NCBI GenBank assembly: GCA_025355485.1
Contig: JANXZP010000004.1
Span: forward strand, 1-5,617
DNA length: 5,617 nucleotides
Reading direction: 5' to 3'
Origin: Pseudomonadota bacterium
Lineage (GTDB): Bacteria > Pseudomonadota > Gammaproteobacteria > Xanthomonadales > Xanthomonadaceae
Below, piece after piece: positions 1 to 4,989 of the stretch. How positions within the stretch are numbered: the stretch's first letter is position 1; each line of letters starts with the position of its first letter. Made by a program: the position numbers and the translations under genes. A model generated the notes under the pieces. The model had not been told where the DNA came from. It ran no database searches and was given only the letters and a program-made list of their open reading frames with translations.

Positions 1-578
1 TGTCGCAGAGCGCGACCATGAAAGCCTCCAACGATGCCGCCGAGCGCGTGCACCAGGCGCTGCGCGACATCGGCCGCACCCACAAGGCGCATCCGGAGCG
101 CGCGAACTTCGTCGTGCTGCGTTCGCCCGATGTGCCTTCCATGCTGGTCGAAACCGCGTTCATTACCAATGACGATGAAGAGCAGCAACTCAACGATCCA
201 GACTACCGCGCGCGACTTGCGGGCGCGGTGTTGAGTGGTGTGCGCAGTTATTTCATCGACAATCCGTTGCCGGGTACGCAGTTCGCCGCGCTGCACGAAA
301 CGAATGCGCGCAATGCGCACGTTGTCGCCGCAGCATCGACGGACTCCGCGACAGACGTCGTGCAGACCGCATACGAGCAGGACGACGCACCGGTGCAACT
401 GGCTTCCGCCGCCGACGTGCCGCAATACCACGTCGTCCGTCGTGGCGAACGATTGCTTGACATCGCCAACCAGTACGGCGTCTCGGTGATGCAGTTGCGC
501 GAGCTCAACGACCTCGATACCAGCCGCATCCGCACCGGACAGCGGTTGCGTATTCCGCAGCGATCCGGGCAAGGCTGA
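1..578 (+). CDS. amiB: N-acetylmuramoyl-L-alanine amidase (AmiB/AmiC type), C-terminal part with LysM
   Basis: Partial gene: the reading frame is open from base 3 and its start lies outside the window. Enzymes of this family are periplasmic zinc amidases that cut the bond between N-acetylmuramic acid and the stem peptide to split septal peptidoglycan. The visible part is the end of the Amidase_3 domain: SQSATMKASNDAAERV at the edge, then FVVLRSPDVPSMLVETAFITN (bases 108-170), whose Glu at 150-152 matches the conserved catalytic/zinc-site glutamate. The upstream zinc ligands are not in view. A low-complexity Ala/Asp-rich linker follows, then one LysM peptidoglycan-binding domain (bases 426-557, from YHVVRRGERLLDIANQYGV to GQRLRIP). 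The stop TGA is at 576-578. The symbol amiB rests on the LysM tail and on mutL directly downstream, as in the amiB-mutL cluster; related genomes often call it amiC. Confidence 0.93.
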   Translation, partial: SQSATMKASNDAAERVHQALRDIGRTHKAHPERANFVVLRSPDVPSMLVETAFITNDDEEQQLNDPDYRARLAGAVLSGVRSYFIDNPLPGTQFAALHETNARNAHVVAAASTDSATDVVQTAYEQDDAPVQLASAADVPQYHVVRRGERLLDIANQYGVSVMQLRELNDLDTSRIRTGQRLRIPQRSGQG

Positions 579-606
579 GCGTCCGCGATTCGCGTCTGCG
601 CGGCAC

Positions 607-615
607 TGCTATCAT
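607..615 (+). promoter_or_regulatory. Possible extended -10 promoter for mutL
   Basis: In the 62-base gap between the amidase stop and mutL, TGC is followed directly by TATCAT (610-615), an extended -10 form (TGnTATAAT with one mismatch). No good -35 box lies at the expected distance; the best is a weak GATTCG near 587. A transcript from here would begin around 621-623 and leave a leader of about 20 bases. mutL may equally be read through from the amidase gene, because no terminator-like hairpin with a T tract is present between them. Confidence 0.3.
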
Positions 616-640
616 CGCGCTTTGATCTCGCGATGCCGCC

Positions 641-2437
641 GTGCCCATCCGCCAACTCCCTGAAACCCTGATCGACCAGATCGCCGCTGGCGAAGTCGTC
701 GAACGTCCCGCGTCCGTGGTCAAGGAACTGGTCGAGAACGCGCTCGATGCGGGTGCGACGCGGGTGGACATCGATCTGGAAGAGGGCGGCATCCGGCTGA
801 TCCGCGTGCGCGACGATGGCGGCGGGATCGCGCCGGACGAATTGCCGTTGGCGGTATCGCGGCATGCGACCAGCAAGATCGCGTCGCTCGACGATCTCGA
901 ACAGGTCGTGACGCTGGGTTTCCGCGGCGAGGCGTTGCCGTCGATCGCATCGGTGAGCCGATTCAGCCTGGCCTCGCGTCGCGCGGATTCCGAACACGGC
1001 GCGCAATTGCGGATCGACGGTGGCAAGCCCAGCGCAGTGACGCCGCATCCGCATCCGCAGGGCAGCACCATCGAGGTGCGCGATCTGTTCTACAACGTGC
1101 CGGCGCGACGCCGTTTCATGAAGGCCGAACGCACCGAACTCGGCCACATCGAGGACTGGCTGCGCGCACTGGCGCTGTCGCGGCCACGGATCGAATTGCG
1201 GGTGAGCCATAACGGCAAGCTGATTCGCCATTACCGTGCGTTGCGCAACGACGACAGCGGTATCGATCGCGTCGCCGACGCACTCGGCGAGGACTTCGCA
1301 ACGGCCTGCATCGCGCTCGACCATGCCGCCGCCGGAATCCGCCTGCATGGATGGATCGGGTTGCCGACCACCGCGCGTTCGAATGCCGACCAGCAATATT
1401 TTTTCGTGAACGGTCGCGGTGTGCGCGATCGCACGGTCGCGCATGCGGTACGGCAGGCGTACGCGGACGTGCTGTATCACGGACGGCATCCGGCCTTCGT
1501 GCTGTTCCTCGAACTCGATCCGCGGCGCGTGGATGTCAACGTGCATCCGGCGAAATCCGAGGTGCGCTTCCGTGACGGACGGCTGGTGCACGATTTCGTG
1601 TTCCGCACCTTGCACGAGGCCTTGGCCGGCGCGCGCGCAGGCCTCGTCGCATCGCCGCCGCAGGATGTGAGCGCATTCGGTGCGGCGACGCAGGCATCCA
1701 ATTCCGCAATGTTCTCGCCGATGCGGCAGTCGGGTTTGTCGCTCGCGGTCAACGATGCGGCCGCGGCCTACGCGGGTGGATTCGGCAGTGACGCGATCGC
1801 TACCTTGCAGGCAGCGATGCCACCGATGCCTCCGTACGATGCCGAAGGCGAAGCGCCGCCGCTCGGCTACGCACTCGCGCAATTGCACGGCATTTTCATC
1901 CTCGCCGAAAACCAGCACGGCCTGGTGCTGGTGGACATGCACGCCGCGCACGAACGGATCACCTACGAACGGCTAAAGACCGCACAGGAAGGCGTCGGCA
2001 TCCGCGCGCAGCCCTTGCTGGTGCCGATGTCGCTGGCGCTGTCCGAACGCGAGGCCGATGCCACCGAACAACACATCCAGGCGCTGGGCGAACTCGGTTT
2101 CGAAGTCGATCGCAGTGGTCCGCAAACCGTCCGCTTGCGCAGCGTTCCGGCCTTGCTCGACGGCGCCGATCCACGACAGTTGCTGCTAGGCGTGCTGGCT
2201 GACCTGTGCGAACACGGTGGCTCCCGCAAGGTCGAAGAGCGCCGCAATGAACTGCTTTCGACCATGGCCTGCCACGGTTCGGTGCGCGCAAACCGGCGCC
2301 TGGGTGTCGCCGAGATGAACGCACTGTTGCGTGACATGGAGGCGACAGAACGCTCCGGCCAGTGCAATCATGGCCGCCCGACGTGGGTGCAACTGGGTCG
2401 CGCCGAACTCGACCGGCTGTTCCTGCGTGGCCGTTGA
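641..2437 (+). CDS. mutL: DNA mismatch repair protein MutL, endonuclease type
   Basis: MutL is the ATPase that links mismatch recognition by MutS to strand incision. The 598-residue protein looks complete. The N-terminal GHKL ATPase core shows IDQIAAGEVVERPASVVKEL with catalytic Glu29, Asn33 in ENALDAG, Asp58 in DDGGG, ATSKI at 77-80 (A76), GFRGEAL at 93-99, and VNVHPAKSEVRF with Lys305. The linker (about 330-400) is variable. The C-terminal domain carries DMHAAHERITYE (432-443), the DQHA(x)2E(x)4E metal-binding endonuclease motif with Met for Gln, then ACHGSVRAN (543-551), QCNHGRPTW (574-582) and the tail LFLRGR. These motifs mark the nicking class used in bacteria without MutH; E. coli MutL lacks them. 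GTG at 641 is chosen because MPIRQLPETLIDQIAAGEVV aligns with the start of known MutL proteins. No clear Shine-Dalgarno sequence precedes it. Two in-frame stops in a row, TGA TAA, end the gene. Confidence 0.98.
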   Translation: MPIRQLPETLIDQIAAGEVVERPASVVKELVENALDAGATRVDIDLEEGGIRLIRVRDDGGGIAPDELPLAVSRHATSKIASLDDLEQVVTLGFRGEALPSIASVSRFSLASRRADSEHGAQLRIDGGKPSAVTPHPHPQGSTIEVRDLFYNVPARRRFMKAERTELGHIEDWLRALALSRPRIELRVSHNGKLIRHYRALRNDDSGIDRVADALGEDFATACIALDHAAAGIRLHGWIGLPTTARSNADQQYFFVNGRGVRDRTVAHAVRQAYADVLYHGRHPAFVLFLELDPRRVDVNVHPAKSEVRFRDGRLVHDFVFRTLHEALAGARAGLVASPPQDVSAFGAATQASNSAMFSPMRQSGLSLAVNDAAAAYAGGFGSDAIATLQAAMPPMPPYDAEGEAPPLGYALAQLHGIFILAENQHGLVLVDMHAAHERITYERLKTAQEGVGIRAQPLLVPMSLALSEREADATEQHIQALGELGFEVDRSGPQTVRLRSVPALLDGADPRQLLLGVLADLCEHGGSRKVEERRNELLSTMACHGSVRANRRLGVAEMNALLRDMEATERSGQCNHGRPTWVQLGRAELDRLFLRGR

Positions 2438-2449
2438 TAATCCACTTAC

Positions 2450-2478
2450 GACCCACCTGCGACCCACAAGGACGTGGG
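2450..2478 (+). repeat. GACCCAC direct repeat and small CCCAC/GTGGG hairpin
   Basis: GACCCAC occurs at 2450-2456 and again at 2461-2467. The second copy can pair with GTGGG at 2474-2478 across a six-base loop, so the same bases that open the first 40-bp unit can close this small stem. It may be the degraded edge of the repeat element that follows. No function can be assigned. Confidence 0.4.
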
Positions 2479-2550
2479 AAGTGTCGACAGGCGTATGGAA
2501 CGCCTGCGACGATGTGGGGAGTGCACACGGGCGTCTGGAACGCCTGTAGC
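2471..2550 (+). repeat. Two tandem 40-bp palindromic repeat units (REP-like)
   Basis: Units at 2471-2510 and 2511-2550 match at 30 of 40 positions with no gap. Each contains GTGGG(A/G)AGTG followed by a hairpin with a five-base loop. In unit 1 the stem is CAGGCGT (2488-2494), loop ATGGA, ACGCCTG (2500-2506), extended by GTCG/CGAC with one bulged A. In unit 2 the stem is ACGGGCGT (2527-2534), loop CTGGA, ACGCCTGT (2540-2547), with one G-U pair in the plus-strand RNA. Mutations between the units mostly keep the pairing, which suggests that structure is under selection or that this is a spreading element. The layout, a short conserved foot and a hairpin in head-to-tail pairs between genes, is that of REP/BIME-like repeats. 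The family itself is not identified. Confidence 0.75.
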
Positions 2551-2575
2551 CGCGGTCGATAAACAAATCTTCATC

Positions 2576-2580
2576 GAGGA
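2576..2580 (+). promoter_or_regulatory. Ribosome binding site of the DUF1684 gene
   Basis: GAGGA lies six bases before the ATG at 2587. It fixes this start, which also places a signal peptide at the N-terminus of the protein. Confidence 0.7.
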
Positions 2581-2586
2581 ATTCGC

Positions 2587-3600
2587 ATGCGTTACGCAAG
2601 ATCCCGTATTCGATCCGCAAGTGTTCTTGTTGGCGTTGCCGCCGCAGGAATTATTGCTTTCACTGCCTGCGAACGCACACAAGCCGCAACCGCTGCGGCG
2701 TCGGCCACTCCCGTACCGACAAATCGCGCCGCATTTGAGCAGGACGTCGCAACCTGGCGCAGCGGCCGCGTCACGCGCCTGCGCAAGCCCGACGGATGGC
2801 TGTCGCTGGTCGGACTGCACTGGATCGAGCCGGGCGTGCACCACGTTGGCAAGACCGATGCGAACGACATCCAGTTGCGCACCGGCCCGGCGAAGCTCGG
2901 CACGCTGACGTTGAAGGAGGGCAAGGCGACGCTGAAACCGAATCCTGCCGCCGGCGTGACCATCGATGGCAAGCCGGTGGTCGGCGAAGTCGCGCTGAGA
3001 TCCGATGCGACCGACGACGCCAAGGGCCCGACCATCGTCGTGTTCAACAAGGGCAGCGCGAATTTCCAGGTTATCGAGCGCAGCGGGAAATTCGCATTGC
3101 GGGTGAAGGACGCAAACGCGCCGACCCGCACCGGTTTCCTCGGCATCGATTATTTCGACGCCGATCCGTCGTGGCGCGTGAATGCGCGCTTCGAACCGCA
3201 CCCGAAAGGCAAGACGATCCAGATCGCGAGCGTCATCAACACCATCGACCCGATGGCGAACCCCGGCACGGTCGTGTTCGAGAAGGACGGCAAGACGTAT
3301 CGGCTCGAAGCCGTCGACGAAGGCGATGGCTCGTTGTTCCTGATTTTCGCCGACCGCACCAACGGCAAGACGACCTACGGCGCCGGCCGTTTCCTCTACG
3401 CCGATCCAGTGAAAAACGGAATGACCGTCGTGGATTTCAACAAGTCCTACAATCCGCCGTGCGTGTTCACCCATTACGCGACGTGCCCGCTGCCGCCGCC
3501 GGAGAATCGTCTCGACCTGACGATCACCGCCGGCGAAAAATCCTATCGCGGCGCTTTGCGCCATGACGTACCCGGCGCCACGAACGGGAAGAAATCATGA
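2587..3600 (+). CDS. DUF1684 family protein, probable lipoprotein
   Basis: This 337-residue protein matches the DUF1684 family, whose biochemical role I do not know. Family hallmarks are PDGWLSLVGLHWIEPG (from residue 68), GRFLYADPV before residue 279, and the near-invariant C-terminal block DFNKSYNPPCVFTHYATC (283-300) followed by PLPPPENRL and ITAGEK. Cys292 and Cys300 lie in that block. The N-terminus is a signal sequence: a basic start (MRYARSRIRS), a hydrophobic stretch (VLVGVAAAGIIAFTA), then Cys28 in a slightly loose lipobox, FTAC. Residue +2 is Glu rather than Asp, which by the E. coli sorting rule would favour the outer membrane. An Ala/Thr/Pro-rich tether (about 31-45) leads into the domain. 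The gene overlaps the next gene by ATGA, so the two are probably co-translated. Family assignment is firm; lipidation is probable; function is unknown. Confidence 0.9.
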   Translation: MRYARSRIRSASVLVGVAAAGIIAFTACERTQAATAAASATPVPTNRAAFEQDVATWRSGRVTRLRKPDGWLSLVGLHWIEPGVHHVGKTDANDIQLRTGPAKLGTLTLKEGKATLKPNPAAGVTIDGKPVVGEVALRSDATDDAKGPTIVVFNKGSANFQVIERSGKFALRVKDANAPTRTGFLGIDYFDADPSWRVNARFEPHPKGKTIQIASVINTIDPMANPGTVVFEKDGKTYRLEAVDEGDGSLFLIFADRTNGKTTYGAGRFLYADPVKNGMTVVDFNKSYNPPCVFTHYATCPLPPPENRLDLTITAGEKSYRGALRHDVPGATNGKKS

Positions 3601-4538
3601 TGCGCGATGTGTTTCGCCGAACCGCATTCGGACTTGGCTTTGCGATGTTCTGCGCCGGCGCGGCCTGCGCCGATCCGCCGCAGCCGATGTTGTGGAAGGC
3701 CAGCAAGGGCAGTGGCACGCTGTATCTGCTCGGCTCGATGCATTTTCTCAAGGACAGCGATTATCCGCTGTCGCCCGATGTGGACGCTGCCTACAAGGGC
3801 GCCACGAAACTCGTATTCGAGATCGCGCCGGATGAGCTCAATTCGCCCGCGGCCCAGGCGAACATGCTCAAGCGCGGCATGTACCAGGATCCGACGCACA
3901 AGTTGCAGGACGACCTCTCGCCATCGACGTGGTCGGCGCTCGAAGCCTATGGCGCGAAGAACGGCCTGCCAGCGATGGCGCTGCAGCGCTTCGAACCGTG
4001 GACGGCGGCGCTGACCCTGGTTGCGCTGGAAACCCAGAAGCTCGGCATGGACCCGGCATCTGGACTCGACCAGCACTTCATGAAACTGGCATCGACCGAC
4101 CACAAACCGAGCGCGGGCCTGGAAACCGTCGACCAGCAATTAGCGATCTTCGACGAAGCGCCGTTGAAGATGCAGGAAGACATGCTCCGCCAGGCGCTCG
4201 ACGAGCTGCCGGATTTTCCGAAGGAAATGAGCAACGAGCACGACCTCTGGCGCCATGGCGATGTCGCCGGGATGTTTGCCGAGATGAAGAAGGATTTCGC
4301 GAAGTACCCCGACCTGTACCAGAAGCTGCTGGCACAGCGCAATCGCAACTGGATTCCTCAGATCGAAAAAATGCTTGCGGAAAACGGCAAGGTCACGCTG
4401 GTGATCGTCGGTGCGGCCCATATGCCGGGGCCCGACGGTGTCGTGCAGTTGCTGCAGAAGGACGGCTATCGGGTCGAGCGCATTTGCACCGGTTGCGCGA
4501 GCATCCGCGGTACGACGAACACCGCGCGCAAGCACTGA
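3597..4538 (+). CDS. TraB/GumN family protein, secreted
   Basis: This 313-residue protein belongs to the TraB/GumN family, related to the Tiki metalloprotease fold. Two GX2H motifs and a glutamate, proposed to bind metal in Tiki-type enzymes, are present: GSMH (46-49), GAAH (272-275) and Glu75 in LVFE. Other family blocks are LWKASKGSGTLYLLGSMHFL (32-51), GLDQHF (156-161), GLETVDQQL (from 174) and LLAQRNRNWIPQIEKML. The N-terminus is a Sec signal peptide, basic then hydrophobic, with a likely cut after ACA (Ala25). The mature protein would be periplasmic or exported. The C-terminus adds a CTGC pair (Cys297, Cys300) and a basic tail. The ATG at 3597 overlaps the upstream stop (ATGA), with GGAAG five bases ahead; the second Met codon directly after could also serve. 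GumN is named from the Xanthomonas gum cluster, but no xanthan genes are seen here. A hydrolase role is inference. Confidence 0.9.
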   Translation: MMRDVFRRTAFGLGFAMFCAGAACADPPQPMLWKASKGSGTLYLLGSMHFLKDSDYPLSPDVDAAYKGATKLVFEIAPDELNSPAAQANMLKRGMYQDPTHKLQDDLSPSTWSALEAYGAKNGLPAMALQRFEPWTAALTLVALETQKLGMDPASGLDQHFMKLASTDHKPSAGLETVDQQLAIFDEAPLKMQEDMLRQALDELPDFPKEMSNEHDLWRHGDVAGMFAEMKKDFAKYPDLYQKLLAQRNRNWIPQIEKMLAENGKVTLVIVGAAHMPGPDGVVQLLQKDGYRVERICTGCASIRGTTNTARKH

Positions 4539-4542
4539 GGCA

Positions 4543-4971
4543 TCAAGCGACGCACGTGGTTGGCGGGATCAATACGATGCAATCGACCGGACACGGCGGC
4601 AGACATAGCTCGCAGCCGGTGCACAGATCCGCGATCACGGTGTGCATGCGTTTGGGTGCGCCGATGATCGCGTCCACCGGACAGGCCTGGATGCATTTCG
4701 TGCAGCCGATGCAATCTTCCTCGATGATCAGGGCGACGAGCTTCGGTTTCTCGATGCCGTTCGCAGGATTGAGCGGTTTGGCCTCGCGACCGAGCAATTC
4801 GGCCAGCGCACGGATGCCGTCCATGCCGCCGGGCGGGCATTGATTGATGTCGGCGGTGCCTGCGGCAATTGCGGCCGCGTAGGGACGACAGCCTGGATAG
4901 CCGCACTGGCCGCATTGCGTTTGCGGTAACAGGCAGTCGATCGCTTCGATCAGGTCTTCGTTGTTCGGCAT
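4543..4971 (-). CDS. rnfB: RnfB-like iron-sulphur protein (ferredoxin), no membrane anchor
   Basis: This 142-residue protein carries three iron-sulphur motifs of RnfB/RsxB, the electron-carrying subunit of the Rnf/Rsx complex. First is a 4Fe-4S domain with Cys20, Cys23, Cys28 and Cys45 (QCGQCGYPGCRPYA, then QCPPGG). Two ferredoxin-type clusters follow: CIGCTKCIQACPVD (87-100) and CTGCELCLPPCPVD (117-130). Full RnfB begins with a membrane helix before the LPQTQCGQCG block. Here only 15 residues precede it and none forms a membrane segment, so the protein should be soluble. A frame stop (the metG TGA, 4990-4992) rules out a longer form, and GGGAG five bases before the ATG supports this start. 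It lies 18 bases after metG and is probably co-transcribed with it. No other rnf gene is in the window, so a role in a full Rnf complex is doubtful; it may donate electrons to another partner. Confidence 0.92.
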   Translation of the reverse strand: MPNNEDLIEAIDCLLPQTQCGQCGYPGCRPYAAAIAAGTADINQCPPGGMDGIRALAELLGREAKPLNPANGIEKPKLVALIIEEDCIGCTKCIQACPVDAIIGAPKRMHTVIADLCTGCELCLPPCPVDCIVLIPPTTCVA

Positions 4972-4976
4972 CGCGA

Positions 4977-4981
4977 CTCCC
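4977..4981 (-). promoter_or_regulatory. Ribosome binding site of the RnfB-like gene
   Basis: On the minus strand GGGAG lies five bases before the ATG at 4971-4969, inside the 18-base gap after the metG stop. It indicates independent ribosome entry rather than reliance on upstream translation alone. Confidence 0.65.
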
Positions 4982-4989
4982 GTCGCGCG

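Larger units (their letters stand above)
2438..2586. other. Intergenic region between mutL and the DUF1684 gene
   Basis: This 149-base non-coding gap holds a small inverted repeat next to the mutL stop, two tandem 40-bp palindromic units, then an AT-richer stretch (2558-2573) and a Shine-Dalgarno site. No open frame here has recognisable protein content. None of the hairpins is followed by a T tract, so I do not call a rho-independent terminator. Confidence 0.7.

Noticed and set aside
633..671. Twelve-codon upstream ORF overlapping the mutL start
   Set aside because: The ATG at 633 has no Shine-Dalgarno sequence and the short peptide has no feature. A chance overlap is likelier than a leader peptide.
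1399..1404. T6 run in mutL as a possible phase-variation site
   Set aside because: The tract is short and encodes the conserved YFFVNGR motif (Phe-Phe), so it is explained by protein constraint.
248..1951. Long minus-strand open frame (567 codons) opposite the amidase and mutL
   Set aside because: It is the antisense shadow of mutL in GC-rich DNA. The translation is rich in Arg, His and Ala with no recognisable domain, while the plus strand encodes clear MutL.
2483..2547. Hairpins after mutL as rho-independent terminators
   Set aside because: The stems are strong but neither is followed by a T run, and the tandem 40-bp duplication fits a dispersed repeat better.
2471..2550. CRISPR array
   Set aside because: There are only two directly abutting units with no spacer between them, and no cas genes nearby.
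2536..2563. Possible promoter TGGAAC, 16-base spacer, GATAAA before the DUF1684 gene
   Set aside because: Only three of six bases match the -35 consensus and four of six the -10, and the -35 overlaps the second hairpin. Too weak to annotate, although some promoter in this gap is likely.
2446..3564. Minus-strand open frame (372 codons) opposite the DUF1684 gene
   Set aside because: Antisense shadow: the composition is Arg-rich, it runs through the intergenic repeats, and the opposite strand has firm DUF1684 motifs.
3929..4843. Plus-strand open frame (304 codons) running from within the TraB/GumN gene into the RnfB-like gene
   Set aside because: It is out of frame with the TraB/GumN gene and antisense to the ferredoxin. 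No domain is recognisable, whereas both real genes have complete motifs.
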